Positions 44,156-54,711 are shown, counted from the stretch's first letter. The stretch is DNA of 64,000 nucleotides from Chitinophagales bacterium (GCA_016787295.1 JAEUUX010000121.1:1-64000), one strand, 5' to 3'. The notes: generated from the letters alone by a model not told the origin. Program-made: numbers and translations.

Positions 44156-44317
44156 GTTGGTTTATTTTGGCGGTAAAGTTACTATCTTTTGGGGAATTTT
44201 CTGCCAATAATGGTTTTTGACCTATTTTTTCTTTCATTGTGGCATAGATGACGAAAAAAAATGCTATAACTTGCCTCCAATTTAGCCACAATAGCGCACA
44301 ATTTGACCAAATATGCT

Positions 44318-44325
44318 TACATTTG
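44318..44325 (+). promoter_or_regulatory. -7 box for the csaA gene
   Basis: TACATTTG fits TAnnTTTG, 37 bp ahead of the start codon; -33 not clear. Confidence 0.45.
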
Positions 44326-44362
44326 CGGCATAGGAAACATCATAAATTAGCAAATCGTAAAT

Positions 44363-44701
44363 ATGGATTTTTTATCTTGGCAAGAGTTTGAGCGCGTCGA
44401 TATGCGTGTTGGTACTATTCTCTCAGTGGCTGATTTTCCCAAAGCTCGCAAACCAGCTTATCAATTAACCATCGATTTTGGCGATGAGTTGGGTATCAAA
44501 CGCTCATCGGCACAAATCACTAATTTGTATCAAGCCAACGATTTGGTGGGCAAACAGGTGATTGCGGTAGTGAATTTCCCGCCCAAACAAATTGCCAATT
44601 TCATTTCAGAATGTTTGGTGCTGGGTGTGGTGGGTGACGAACGAGGAGTTATTTTGTTGCAACCCGACCAAAAAGTGACAAACGGCTACCGTATTGCTTA
44701 A
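44363..44701 (+). CDS. csaA: CsaA-type tRNA-binding protein
   Basis: A 112-residue protein that is a single tRNA-binding (EMAP/Trbp111) OB-fold. It contains FERVDMRVGTILSV, the SAQITNLY segment and VVNFPPKQIANFISECLVLG, all typical of CsaA, a dimer that binds tRNA and has been linked to protein export as a chaperone. Length is normal. The downstream GT39-like gene lies 36 bp away and may share the transcript. Confidence 0.9.
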   Translation: MDFLSWQEFERVDMRVGTILSVADFPKARKPAYQLTIDFGDELGIKRSSAQITNLYQANDLVGKQVIAVVNFPPKQIANFISECLVLGVVGDERGVILLQPDQKVTNGYRIA

Positions 44702-44737
44702 TACCGCATTTTTCACACCTAAAAAATTTATCGCAGC

Positions 44738-45952
44738 ATGAAACTAACTGCTTTTTTCAGCAAATATGCTCCCATGCTTTTTTTGAGTGCGCTCTATGTT
44801 GTTTTGACGATTATCTATTATTTTTGGCGCGGACAATACAATGCCATGGCAGACGACCAAGCCGATTTTCATCGCATTGCTCTCAATGTTTTGTCAGGCA
44901 AAGGTTTTGATGAAAAAGGGTTTCGCTGTTTTTTGCAACCTGCTTATTTAGCAACTATTTATGCACTTTTTGGAGTATCGAGCAAAGCAGTTTTTGCGGT
45001 CAACACCTTGTTGGGCATTGTTAGTTTGTGGTTAGTCAACGAATTGGGACATCGCATTTTTGTGTCGCGCCAAGTGGGTTATCTGAGTGCCTTTTTGTTG
45101 TGTTGCAACCTTCCAAGCATAGCCGCCAACACGACTTTGTTTTCAGAAGTTACGTTCGTTTTCACGCTTTTGGTGGCAGTTTGGGCAATAATGCGCCACT
45201 ATTTTTCGCCCCAAAACTGGCAATACTTAGTGCTTTCTGCTTTTAGTCTCGGTTTAGCAACGCTTTGTCGCGAATGGATACAATATATATTGGTGTTTGC
45301 TATTCCCCTTACAGCATGGCAATACAAATCACAATGGCACTCGTATACGGTGCGAATGGTGTTGTTTTTGCTCATCTGGTCAGCTACATTGTTGCCTTGG
45401 ATATGGCGAAACTATCAGTTATATGACCGTTTTCTGGTAGGAACAACACGCACAGGTTTGTTATTATATAGCGCCGCCAATCCCATTAATGGCAATATTT
45501 ATGGCATCAATGTTACCGATTCGTTAACGCAATATGCCGACACGCATTTTAGCAATCCTGTTGAGGGGAGCGATTTTTTGGTGCAAAAAACCAAAGAACA
45601 ATTGTTGGCAAATCCTAAGCGGATTCCTTATTTGTTGGCACTCAAAACGCTATATTTCTTTTTGTTCATAGACTACGAACTCACCCAGCAACGAACCATT
45701 AACTTAAGCTATTTGTTGTGGTTTCCGTTTTTTCTTTATGGTTTATGGCAATTGTTTCGACAGCGAAATCATATCCAGCATTGGCTTTTGGTAGCCTTGC
45801 TTATCGGTATTTTTTTCTTGAATTATGCCATTTGTCTAATTACCTACGGTTCGCCGCGCTTCCGCTATTCAACCGAGATTTATGCCATAATGGTAGCCGC
45901 CTTTGGGGTGTATTATGCCTATCGGCGCTATTTTATTGGTGCGCGCGAGTAG
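44738..45952 (+). CDS. GT39-like membrane glycosyltransferase
   Basis: A 404-residue integral membrane protein with about 9-10 transmembrane helices. The first loop carries the acidic ADDQADFHRIA segment expected in GT-C enzymes that use polyprenyl-phosphate sugars (PMT/ArnT superfamily), and RCFLQPAYLA follows. The donor and acceptor are unknown. Family assignment rests on topology and the acidic loop, so it is moderately secure. It precedes the FG-GAP T9SS gene by 85 bp. Confidence 0.75.
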   Translation: MKLTAFFSKYAPMLFLSALYVVLTIIYYFWRGQYNAMADDQADFHRIALNVLSGKGFDEKGFRCFLQPAYLATIYALFGVSSKAVFAVNTLLGIVSLWLVNELGHRIFVSRQVGYLSAFLLCCNLPSIAANTTLFSEVTFVFTLLVAVWAIMRHYFSPQNWQYLVLSAFSLGLATLCREWIQYILVFAIPLTAWQYKSQWHSYTVRMVLFLLIWSATLLPWIWRNYQLYDRFLVGTTRTGLLLYSAANPINGNIYGINVTDSLTQYADTHFSNPVEGSDFLVQKTKEQLLANPKRIPYLLALKTLYFFLFIDYELTQQRTINLSYLLWFPFFLYGLWQLFRQRNHIQHWLLVALLIGIFFLNYAICLITYGSPRFRYSTEIYAIMVAAFGVYYAYRRYFIGARE

Positions 45953-46037
45953 TATTTTTTTGTGGAAAAGCACATTTTTACTATATTTTTTCAGAACAAC
46001 ACCAAAGTACTTATTTTCTAACATTAAAAAAAGCACT

Positions 46038-48797
46038 ATGAAAACACACAGTCATTTAGTTTGGTGTAGTTTAATGGTATGCGGGTTATTATTGAGTCAC
46101 TTTGGAATGGCACAAAGCCTCATTCCGCATCGTATTTACAGTCCAAGTGCAGAAGGAGAATTCCTAATGGACATCGACAACGACACATTCGCCGATTTTT
46201 TGTATACCTCAAATGATACAAATTGGTATTTACACAACGACGGTATGGGTAATTTTGCAACACCCAAAGTAACTAATCTTCCTATGAGCATTCGCCAAAT
46301 GGCAGATATTGACCATGATGGCGACTTGGACGGTTGGTATGCGTATCGCACCCTCTCAAATAGATGGGAAGATCTAAGTTGGTATGAAAACGATGGTAGC
46401 GACACTGTTTTTATAGCGCATCCACTTACCACAACAGTCAGTCAATTTTTCAAACAACAACTTATCGATATCAACAACGATACTTGGATAGACGTAGTAG
46501 CCTTTGAGTCTGATGGTTACAACACTGCCAAAGTTTGGTGGTTGCTGAACGACGGAACAGGTAATTTTACAGAATCATCTTCCCAACAAATTCAGTTTCA
46601 AGATTTACAGATGGTTACTATCAGCGATTTGCATGTGGCTCACCTTGATTCTGATGAGCATCTTGATTTTGCTTTTCTTTATAGTAGATATGACACTAAA
46701 GACTCCTTGTATATGTTTAAGGCAATGAACGATGGCACGGGGAACTTTAGTGAACCAAGTTCTCTGGCTATGTTTTATACCAATGTATTTAATTCAACAT
46801 GGTTTGAAAACTTGCAATTTGCTGCCTCTTCCTTTGCCGATGTCAACCAAGATGGTTACGATGATTTATTGCTAACAACATATGTGATGTTTTTTGAATC
46901 TAGTGTTACGGAAGTCTTTTGGTACCTCAACGAAAATGGCAATGCTTTTGCACAGCAAGAGTTTATAAGAACGGAATATACAGAAATATTTAGTAATACA
47001 TACGTAACTATTGTCATGGCATATCCATATGACTTAAATAGAGATGGTTTATTAGATGTTATTGTAAAATACCAATATCAATCCGACTATACTATTTATG
47101 GTAATGTAACAGATGTTTTTGGGTTTGCTGCCTATCTCAATCAAGGCAATAATATGCCGCTGATAGAAACATTCTCTTTGCCACAACTAAGTTATTGCTC
47201 TTCAAGGGATTATTTACAAAATGCCTATCCTGCTCGCATCGATTCTATTGGAGCAGATGACTGGGCAACTTTTACAAAAATCTATGGTCAAGGTTGGAAT
47301 GCCAACTATATCAATAATACAGAAAGGCAAGAACCTTTGATGCCAATAGAAGCGTATGGATATGTGCATACAATCAACGATTTTGATAACAATGGACAAG
47401 TCGATTGGTTATTTTCCAAATCAGGAAGATTGTACATGGCAACCGTTGTTGAGGATAGCGCTATTGGTGTACATCATATAAATACATTTTGTGAGGGAGC
47501 CGCTATTTATCCAACTGATTTGGAAGGAGATGGAGATATGGACATTATCCAAATATATACATACCATCCCCTACCTGGCAATTACTATTCAGCTGGTCCT
47601 TTTTTTGTCACTATGGCAAACAACGGCATAGGGACATTTGAAGAAATAAGTAGTTGTGGTAATGGGATTCCTATAGTATCACCTATTAAATACGATGTAA
47701 TAGACTTTGACAATAATGGCAGAAAAGATATTGTATTCAAAGGAGACAAGTCCATCCGTGTGGGTTTGCAGGACGAAACAGGAGATATGAATACTCAAGT
47801 ATTAATAAGTTATACTTCTCTTCTGCCGCCTGGTTATGCCAACGATCACACTAACCATTGGATAGGAGACCTTGACAATGACGGTCGCTACGAAATTGTA
47901 TTGTGTTTGTATAATGAAGGGGAAATTTATATAGCTGAACAAGAAAACGGTACTATTTTTTCGCCCCTTAGTCTGGTTTATATAGGCGATGTAAATACCA
48001 TAAATGCCATTGATGTAGATGCTGATGGCAAAAAAGACATTATAGCAATTTATGAAGACGAACGATATATACTACACAATGATGGCAACAATAGTTTTTC
48101 GTTAGTACAAACTCTGTCAAACATAGCTACTTCTTTTGAAAGTGATTTTAATAATGATGGTTATATAGATTTGTTAGTCAACCAAGCCGTAGGCGATCCA
48201 CAATTGTACTTAAACAACCAAACAGGCAGTTTTTCGCCGCCATTGCCTTTGCCTTCCGATGTGAAAAACATTGTTTATTGTGGCAATATAGATGGGGCGC
48301 ATGGCAACGACATTTTTTATAAAGATACTAACAATGCTATGTGGTTGCGAATCAACAATGGTTCAGCAAATTTTGAGAGCCTTCCCATTCCTTTGCAATT
48401 ACCTTCGCCGTTCTCTTACTTCAACATTTGGGGTTTGTATGATGTAACAGGAGATAACTTGCTCGATGTTATTGGTACTAATTCCGAGTATTTGTTATAT
48501 TGGGAAAATGACCAAATTAACCAAATTCAGCCACAACCTACAATACCGTCGTTGTTAGTAAGCCCCAATCCTGCGCAGCAAAGTTTGCAAATCACCTTAC
48601 CTGCTCATCATGCAGTAGCGCAACTTCGCTTTACAGATATGTTGGGTAAAGCATCTGAGCAACAAGTAGTGCCTGCTACTGCCAGCCCGCAACAAATTCG
48701 GCTTTCTACCCAACACCTTCCCAACGGTTTGTATATCCTTTCCTATCAACAAGAAGGTGCGCCAACTATTAGCCAACGCGTGGTAGTTTTGCATTAA
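46038..48797 (+). CDS. FG-GAP/VCBS-repeat secreted protein with T9SS type A tail
   Basis: A 919-residue secreted protein with a signal peptide beginning MKTHSHLVWCSLMVCGLLL and ending near GMAQ. The body is a chain of FG-GAP-like repeats with D-x-D-x-D-G calcium loops, such as DIDNDTFADFLY, DIDHDGDLDGWY, DVNQDGYDDLLL, DLNRDGLLDVIV and DLDNDGRYEIVL; these fold into beta-propellers. The last ~75 residues (LLVSPNPAQQSLQITLP, ending LPNGLYILSYQQEG) are the T9SS type A sorting domain. It is probably a surface adhesin or calcium-bound binding protein. The upstream 45 codons of the longer frame lie inside the GT39-like gene and are excluded. Confidence 0.88.
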   Translation: MKTHSHLVWCSLMVCGLLLSHFGMAQSLIPHRIYSPSAEGEFLMDIDNDTFADFLYTSNDTNWYLHNDGMGNFATPKVTNLPMSIRQMADIDHDGDLDGWYAYRTLSNRWEDLSWYENDGSDTVFIAHPLTTTVSQFFKQQLIDINNDTWIDVVAFESDGYNTAKVWWLLNDGTGNFTESSSQQIQFQDLQMVTISDLHVAHLDSDEHLDFAFLYSRYDTKDSLYMFKAMNDGTGNFSEPSSLAMFYTNVFNSTWFENLQFAASSFADVNQDGYDDLLLTTYVMFFESSVTEVFWYLNENGNAFAQQEFIRTEYTEIFSNTYVTIVMAYPYDLNRDGLLDVIVKYQYQSDYTIYGNVTDVFGFAAYLNQGNNMPLIETFSLPQLSYCSSRDYLQNAYPARIDSIGADDWATFTKIYGQGWNANYINNTERQEPLMPIEAYGYVHTINDFDNNGQVDWLFSKSGRLYMATVVEDSAIGVHHINTFCEGAAIYPTDLEGDGDMDIIQIYTYHPLPGNYYSAGPFFVTMANNGIGTFEEISSCGNGIPIVSPIKYDVIDFDNNGRKDIVFKGDKSIRVGLQDETGDMNTQVLISYTSLLPPGYANDHTNHWIGDLDNDGRYEIVLCLYNEGEIYIAEQENGTIFSPLSLVYIGDVNTINAIDVDADGKKDIIAIYEDERYILHNDGNNSFSLVQTLSNIATSFESDFNNDGYIDLLVNQAVGDPQLYLNNQTGSFSPPLPLPSDVKNIVYCGNIDGAHGNDIFYKDTNNAMWLRINNGSANFESLPIPLQLPSPFSYFNIWGLYDVTGDNLLDVIGTNSEYLLYWENDQINQIQPQPTIPSLLVSPNPAQQSLQITLPAHHAVAQLRFTDMLGKASEQQVVPATASPQQIRLSTQHLPNGLYILSYQQEGAPTISQRVVVLH

Positions 48798-48899
48798 GCT
48801 ATCAGTAACCAATGGTCGTCGAAATAAACAAGGTAGCAGCGTAGTTGAGCGGTTGCGTCATTTGCTGCTACCTAATCTTATTTTTTTTATATCCCATCT

Positions 48900-50165
48900 A
48901 TGCAAGCCTATCATTTAAGCAAACCTACTCCAAACCTTGTGGGGACTATCTATTTAGATGGCTCCAAGAGCATTAGCAACCGAGCTTTGGTCATCAATGC
49001 CTTATGTCGGCAGCCCGCACAACTGCACAACTGTTCCACTTCCGACGATACAAAAGTATTGCAACATGCCTTACAACACCTGCCCGCCACCATCGACATT
49101 GGAGCAGCAGGCACAAGTATGCGTTTTTTGACCGCTTATCTCGCCACACAACAAGGACAACAACACACCTTGACTGGCAGCACCCGCATGAAACAACGCC
49201 CTATTGCTTTGCTGGTCGAGGCTTTGCAAGCATTGGGCGCAAAAATTGATTATGTAGACCAAAAAGGATTTCCACCTTTGCACATTGTTGGACAACAACT
49301 CAAAGGCAGACAAATTACTATCGATTCGAGCATGAGCAGTCAATATGTTTCGGCTTTGTTGCTCATCGCCCCTCTTTTAGAAGGTGGTTTGACGCTACAA
49401 CTTTCGGGCAGTACTGTATCCGAATCTTATATTGCCATGACTTTATCTGTAATGGCAGATTTTGGAGTGGAGGTGGAGCAAGACGGCGAACGGCTTGTGG
49501 TGCAACAGCAACATTATCAAGCACCACAACAATATTGGATAGAGTCGGACTGGAGCGCTGCTTCTTACTACTATAGTTTGGCGGCAATGACGCTGGCAAA
49601 GGGCGAACAATGCGAGCTTTGTCTACAGACTTTGCGCACAACAAGTAGGCAAGGTGATAGTGCCATACAACAGATTGGGACACATTTTGGTGTGCAAACA
49701 ATAGCTCATACAACGCAAATAATGTTGCAAGCCACCAACCAACATGGCGATAATGTGGCTTACTTAAATTGCCTTACTTGTCCCGACATTGTGCAAACAA
49801 TAGCGGTTATGGCGGCAGCCTTGGGCAAAACGCTACAGTTGGACGGACTGCAAACGCTGCGCATCAAAGAAACCGACCGAACAGCCGCTTTGGTTACAGA
49901 ATTGGCAAAAATTGGCGTTAATTTTGTTCCAATCAACGAGAATTGTTGGCAGGTACAACCTTTGCGTCCTTTGCATGAAATCACCACAACGCCTATTTTT
50001 GACACCTACGACGACCATCGAATGGCAATGGCATTGGCTCCATTATCCCTCCTTTTGCCACAAGGAATCATCATTCGCGAACCTTCGGTGGTCTCCAAAT
50101 CATATCCCAATTTTTGGAAAGATTTAGCCATTTTGGGCTTTCAGATAAAAACAATCAACGGATAA
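48900..50165 (+). CDS. aroA: AroA, 3-phosphoshikimate 1-carboxyvinyltransferase
   Basis: AroA (EPSP synthase) joins phosphoenolpyruvate to shikimate-3-phosphate in aromatic amino-acid synthesis. The 421-residue protein has the phosphate-binding DGSKSISNRALV (20-31), AAGTSMRFLTAYLA, RMKQRPI, SSQYVSALL and the C-terminal RIKETDRTAAL and DTYDDHRMAMA signatures. The domain order and length are normal. Cytosolic. No other aro gene is adjacent. Confidence 0.95.
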   Translation: MQAYHLSKPTPNLVGTIYLDGSKSISNRALVINALCRQPAQLHNCSTSDDTKVLQHALQHLPATIDIGAAGTSMRFLTAYLATQQGQQHTLTGSTRMKQRPIALLVEALQALGAKIDYVDQKGFPPLHIVGQQLKGRQITIDSSMSSQYVSALLLIAPLLEGGLTLQLSGSTVSESYIAMTLSVMADFGVEVEQDGERLVVQQQHYQAPQQYWIESDWSAASYYYSLAAMTLAKGEQCELCLQTLRTTSRQGDSAIQQIGTHFGVQTIAHTTQIMLQATNQHGDNVAYLNCLTCPDIVQTIAVMAAALGKTLQLDGLQTLRIKETDRTAALVTELAKIGVNFVPINENCWQVQPLRPLHEITTTPIFDTYDDHRMAMALAPLSLLLPQGIIIREPSVVSKSYPNFWKDLAILGFQIKTING

Positions 50166-50226
50166 AATTACCATTATTTTGCTACAAATTGGGGAAACAC
50201 AAGCTATACTTGAACAATAAAAAAAT

Positions 50227-50280
50227 AAAGTTTACAATTTTGGTTTTTTTTCTTTTTTTATGTCATAAAATTGTAACTTT
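50227..50280. terminator. Possible bidirectional terminator after aroA
   Basis: Arms AAAGTTTACAATTTT and AAAATTGTAACTTT pair with one bulged base around a T-rich loop, in the gap between the converging aroA and dipeptidase genes. Confidence 0.4.
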
Positions 50281-50314
50281 TTGGCTTCTTTTACGTTTAA
50301 TAGTTTGGAACAAT

Positions 50315-51166
50315 TTAGGGCAGAACAGAAAACTGTTTTTTAGCTTGTTGCAGCGAAACAGCATCGAAGTGCCACCATTCATTGGGAATGGCTCTAAAGC
50401 CAGCTTGTTGCATAATGCTTCGCAATAGGTATCTATTTTTGACTTGCTGTATAGTAAGTTGTCCATTTTTTAGGAATTTTGACTCGTATTTAGGCTTTGC
50501 CAAACTGCCCAAAAAGTCATATTTTGTTCCCATATCCAACATTTTTTGGGTAGATTCGTCAAAAATAGTAATATCTACTGCCATGCCATAATTGTGCAAT
50601 GAATGGCGCGAAGGAGGTGCTACATAATGCTGTTGTGGCGTACCAACTACCTTTTGCCATAGTTTTTTTTGTACTGATAGCGGGCGGGCGCAGTCAAAAA
50701 GCAACAATTGACAAGAAACACACGAATCTGAAAGTATTTTTTGGGCAAGTTGCAATTTTTTGACAGCTATTGGGTGCAGATAGCACTGGTCAAGGTCGCC
50801 ATAAAGGTCTGTTCCCACAAAATTGTTGGTGGTCGAATACCGCAAATCTACTTTAACATTGGGTAAAACAGTTTGCACATCTATCATTCCCCTCATCGTC
50901 AATTGTCTAACTATCGTTTTTTCGCTAAATAGATAATTAACAGTATCTGCTATAGTAGGCATGTTTTGGCTATTGGTTGGCTTATTCTTTGTTTTTGGCG
51001 CAATTTTTGCCGTATTATTATGCTTGTTCGTCACAAAACTATCATTTTTTGAATTTTGTGTAACTTTTTCACCATTTGCACCGTTGCTAATCGGTGTTTG
51101 AGGTTGACAAGCCAATAAAACCAAAAACAGTAAATAATACCCTCTTTTAGAGATATAGGCTAACAT
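50315..51166 (-). CDS. D-Ala-D-Ala dipeptidase (VanX/DdpX family), lipoprotein
   Basis: A 283-residue M15D peptidase. The zinc-site motif SRHSLHNYGMAVDIT and the EWWHF motif near the C-terminus give the His, Asp, Glu and His of the active site. Family members cleave D-alanyl-D-alanine, either for cell-wall recycling or, in VanX, for glycopeptide resistance; no van genes are present here, so recycling is likelier. The lipobox LLAC (Cys20 from the chosen start) indicates an SPII lipoprotein, which supports the ATG at 51166 over the one at 51199. A Lys/Asn/Thr-rich spacer follows the Cys. Confidence 0.88.
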   Translation of the reverse strand: MLAYISKRGYYLLFLVLLACQPQTPISNGANGEKVTQNSKNDSFVTNKHNNTAKIAPKTKNKPTNSQNMPTIADTVNYLFSEKTIVRQLTMRGMIDVQTVLPNVKVDLRYSTTNNFVGTDLYGDLDQCYLHPIAVKKLQLAQKILSDSCVSCQLLLFDCARPLSVQKKLWQKVVGTPQQHYVAPPSRHSLHNYGMAVDITIFDESTQKMLDMGTKYDFLGSLAKPKYESKFLKNGQLTIQQVKNRYLLRSIMQQAGFRAIPNEWWHFDAVSLQQAKKQFSVLP

Positions 51167-51290
51167 AGTTAGTATAACATTACTACTTTTTTTAGTCATA
51201 TTACTGTCTTTTTTAACACACTATTACTATTTATTTACGCTTTTTTTTCGCCTATTTTCCCTTACTCCTTATTCTAAATCTAAACGAAAC

Positions 51291-52730
51291 ATGTTGGGTA
51301 TTGAACAACTCAAGCAACTTATCAATGGGCTAAGTGCAGAAGAACAACAACGCATTGCTCAAAGTTTAGCCATTCTTGACCCCACTTTATTGACCCTTTT
51401 TGAAGAACTACTACACAATTACCCTGTCGAAGAACAAACAGCAGGCAACCAATTGTTTCTCCTATCCTCAAAAATTCTCCAAATCATTCATGTTAAACAC
51501 GTTGAAAATGATGCAACAGAGATTATTCATACTTATTTATTAGGAGTAAAACACTTTTTTAAACAAAAAAACTATCCCCTTTGTGCCAACTTATTGGAAG
51601 AAGCCGAGGCATTAGCCACCAGCAACGACCTTTTGAAAGAAAAAGGAGATATTTTGGAATGGAAAAAAACCTTAGTTACATTTGGTTTGAGTGATAGATT
51701 TTCTTATCAACAAATCGTGCATGAACAACAAGCTTTGTGCGAAAAAATGGCTAACTATTGGCAATATGTGGCACTCAACCTCAAAAGCGAAGTTATTAGC
51801 AGTACATCTCTATCGAACGTCGAACTGACCAAAAGGTCACGTTTGTTGAGCAACGATTTCTTGTTGTTGGACGAAACCAATGCACTATCCACTAGTTCCA
51901 AAATACTGTATCATAACATCATTTCTACTATTGCCCGCAATATCAACGACTATGAACAAGTCTATAAAAGCCATAAAGCCATGCTGGATATTTATGGACA
52001 AAATGACTTTTATATCAACGCACATTGGTATCCCTATCTCAATGTTCTGAACAATTTTGCCAATACTTCTATTCGTATTAAGGAGTATGACGAAGCCTTA
52101 GTGGTGAGTGATTTGCTTAAACAAATGTATCGGTTATATGATTTTGTTGACCAAAACAACCTCAATACCGACCTATTAGTATTGGCATACCTCATTGATT
52201 TGAGAGTCTACAAACATACGGCTGATATAGAAAAATCGCTTTTCATTTTGCCTGAAGTACTTGTCCTTATTGAGGAAGAAGAAATACTAAAAATTAACAA
52301 TGCCAACTATTTCAACTTATTATATGAAGTGGCAGAAGTTTATTTTTGGAAAGAAAAATACGACAAATCTTTGTTGTATTTGGACAAAACCATGCAACTA
52401 AAACGCGACCACACACAAGATATGATGGAGCATTTGTTGCGAACATTGGTGTATATGGCAGAAAATCGGGCAGAAGAAGCACAAAAATTGGCAGTAGATA
52501 TTCGCCAAACTATTTTGTTGCACCGCACACAATCACACTACGCCACTTTGTTTGCCAATTTTGTTGGGCGTTTCTATAATGTTAAAACCCAACACGAAAA
52601 AATCGATATCTGTAGAGATTATTTGCTGTTTTTCGAAACAACTGCTGCTTATAAAGCCGATGCTTACTATGTAGATATGTTGCGCTGGCTGAAACAACAA
52701 ATTGCAACATTGGAGGCGCAAGTGGCTTAA
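51291..52730 (+). CDS. Helical-repeat (TPR-like) protein of unknown function
   Basis: A 479-residue, almost entirely helical protein with degenerate TPR-like pairs, for example NLLYEVAEVYFWKEKYDKSL and YLNVLNNFANTSIRIKEYDE. No signal peptide is seen. I recognise no named family; related Bacteroidota proteins of this kind are annotated as hypothetical. The stop codon overlaps the stop of the converging folC gene (both within 52727-52730). Confidence 0.65.
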   Translation: MLGIEQLKQLINGLSAEEQQRIAQSLAILDPTLLTLFEELLHNYPVEEQTAGNQLFLLSSKILQIIHVKHVENDATEIIHTYLLGVKHFFKQKNYPLCANLLEEAEALATSNDLLKEKGDILEWKKTLVTFGLSDRFSYQQIVHEQQALCEKMANYWQYVALNLKSEVISSTSLSNVELTKRSRLLSNDFLLLDETNALSTSSKILYHNIISTIARNINDYEQVYKSHKAMLDIYGQNDFYINAHWYPYLNVLNNFANTSIRIKEYDEALVVSDLLKQMYRLYDFVDQNNLNTDLLVLAYLIDLRVYKHTADIEKSLFILPEVLVLIEEEEILKINNANYFNLLYEVAEVYFWKEKYDKSLLYLDKTMQLKRDHTQDMMEHLLRTLVYMAENRAEEAQKLAVDIRQTILLHRTQSHYATLFANFVGRFYNVKTQHEKIDICRDYLLFFETTAAYKADAYYVDMLRWLKQQIATLEAQVA

Positions 52731-54025
52731 TCTAATACTTCTGCTACCACAAAAATACTGCCTCCGATATATACCACATCGTTGGGTTTGGCGGCGCGAA
52801 GGGCTGCATGATAAGCGTTTTGTACGCTGCTGTAACTTTCGCCAGTCAAACCCAATGCTGCGCCTATACGTTGCAGTTCGTCGGCGGCTAAACCGCGCGG
52901 AATGTCTGCCTTGCAAAAATAATATGTGGCTTTGCGGGGCATGAACGATAGCATTTTTCGCACATCTTTGTCGTTGACCGTCCCAATAACCAAATGCAAT
53001 TGTCCGTCTTTGGCTTCGTCCAACAATTGCTGCATGGCATAGCGCAAACCACCTTCGTTGTGGGCGCTATCGGCAACAACCATTGGCTCGGCATCGCGCA
53101 AAACTTGCCAACGTCCTACCATATTCATACTACTGCAAACTTGTGACAAAGCTCGCCGAACAAGGTCGTCTTGCAATGCCCAACCCAATTGGCGCAGTTG
53201 CAAAACGCTGGCTAAAACGGTGATGATGTTTTTTTCTTGATAACTGCCCGCCAAATCGGTTTGTAAATCAGGCAAACACAACTTGCCCGCTCGGTCATAA
53301 ACATCGAGCCGCGAACCGTGTAGAGAGCTACAAAAATGGCGACTTTCTAAACATGCGTCGGCAAACACAATCGGAGCATGGCGCTCTTGGGCTATCTGAC
53401 GAAAAACAGAAGCCGTTTCGTTATGCGTTTCGCCAATCACCACAGGAATATCCGGCTTGATAATCCCAGCTTTCTCGAAAGCTATAGCCGCCAAGGTATC
53501 TCCCAACATTTGAGTGTGGTCATAACTGATATTGGTAATGACACACATTTCGGGAGAAACAACATTGGTAGAATCCAAACGACCACCCAGCCCTACCTCA
53601 ATCACCGCCACATCAACTTGTTGTTGCACAAAGTAATCCAATGCCATAACAACTGTTAACTCGAAAAATGAAGGCTGAATCGCCTCTGAAAAAGGGCGAA
53701 TCCGTTCAACAAAATCTATAACAGCTTGCTCCGAAATATATTGCCCATCAATCTTGATGCGTTCTCGAAAATCTTTGTAGTGTGGCGAAGTATATAGACC
53801 AACTTTGTAGCCGTGTGTGTGCAAAATGGCTGATAGGCTGTGTGTGACTGTGCCTTTGCCATTAGTACCAGCAATATGTAAACAGCGCAATTGGTGTTGT
53901 GGGTTGCCTACTGCGGCGCACAAAGCCAATGTATTGGTTAAATCTTTTTTGAAAGCCACACTGCCAACACGTTGAAACATCGGCAACTGCTCATATAAAT
54001 AAGTTAAGGTAGAGGAATAATCCAT
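52727..54025 (-). CDS. folC: FolC, bifunctional dihydrofolate/folylpolyglutamate synthase
   Basis: FolC adds Glu to dihydropteroate and to tetrahydrofolates, using ATP. The 432-residue protein has the ATP-binding loop GTNGKGTVTHS, the TSPHYKDFRERI segment, GGRLDSTNV and the C-terminal ADSAHNEGG motif. Cytosolic. The minus-strand gene converges on 51291-52730 with overlapping stop codons, leaving no room for a separate terminator. Confidence 0.95.
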   Translation of the reverse strand: MDYSSTLTYLYEQLPMFQRVGSVAFKKDLTNTLALCAAVGNPQHQLRCLHIAGTNGKGTVTHSLSAILHTHGYKVGLYTSPHYKDFRERIKIDGQYISEQAVIDFVERIRPFSEAIQPSFFELTVVMALDYFVQQQVDVAVIEVGLGGRLDSTNVVSPEMCVITNISYDHTQMLGDTLAAIAFEKAGIIKPDIPVVIGETHNETASVFRQIAQERHAPIVFADACLESRHFCSSLHGSRLDVYDRAGKLCLPDLQTDLAGSYQEKNIITVLASVLQLRQLGWALQDDLVRRALSQVCSSMNMVGRWQVLRDAEPMVVADSAHNEGGLRYAMQQLLDEAKDGQLHLVIGTVNDKDVRKMLSFMPRKATYYFCKADIPRGLAADELQRIGAALGLTGESYSSVQNAYHAALRAAKPNDVVYIGGSIFVVAEVLD

Positions 54026-54084
54026 TTTATTTATTTTTTTTGTACCACAGTAAACAACTTGACCAATTGTTTGTTAATACTACT

Positions 54085-54711
54085 ATGAACACACATTTTA
54101 TACCTATATTTCCGCTTAACCTGATAGTTTTTCCCACAGAAAAGCTAAATTTGCACATTTTTGAGCCCCGCTACAAACAGTTAATTACCGAAATTGCCGA
54201 AACCAAAGGCGCTTTTGGTATAACACTTTTTGATAAGGGCAAAGTGGCTAAATATGGTACTGAAATGCACCTCTTGGATATTGCCCAAATATATCCGAAT
54301 GGAGAAATGGACATCAGAACTCAAGGCAGGCGCGTATTTGAACTACTACATTTTCAAGCACAAGCACCCCATCGACTTTATCCTTGGGGCGAGGTCACAT
54401 ACAAAGAAAATGTGTTAGATGCCGACGACCATACCGCCATAGAATTGACACAGGCATTAAAAAAACTACACGAATTGCTGAATGTCCGCAAAGAATTTCC
54501 CAATTTTGACAGTTTTACTATTGCTCATTATGTAGGGTTGGGCAAAGATGAATTGCTGTATCTTTTGACGCTCGACCGCGAAAGCGAAAGACAGCAATTT
54601 TTGTTGTACCATCTCAACAATTGGTTGCCAACATTGGAACAAGAACAATTTATTAAAGAAAAAGTTCAGATGAATGGACATTTTCGCGATTTACCCGAAC
54701 TAAAATTTTAA
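54085..54711 (+). CDS. Lon-substrate-binding-domain (LON/YwbD-like) protein
   Basis: A 208-residue protein made of a single LON N-terminal domain: FIPIFPLNLIVFPTEKLNLH, FEPRYKQLI and GAFGITLF at the start and a helical C-terminal half. Such standalone LON proteins lack the protease part; their function is unsettled. The start at 54085 matches the family's IFPL start; the longer frame adds 15 residues with no support. The SDR gene starts 5 bp after its stop, so the two are likely co-transcribed. Confidence 0.85.
   Translation: MNTHFIPIFPLNLIVFPTEKLNLHIFEPRYKQLITEIAETKGAFGITLFDKGKVAKYGTEMHLLDIAQIYPNGEMDIRTQGRRVFELLHFQAQAPHRLYPWGEVTYKENVLDADDHTAIELTQALKKLHELLNVRKEFPNFDSFTIAHYVGLGKDELLYLLTLDRESERQQFLLYHLNNWLPTLEQEQFIKEKVQMNGHFRDLPELKF

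Noticed and set aside
45903-46037. N-terminal extension of the FG-GAP protein
   Set aside because: It overlaps the GT39-like gene; the signal peptide starts at 46038.
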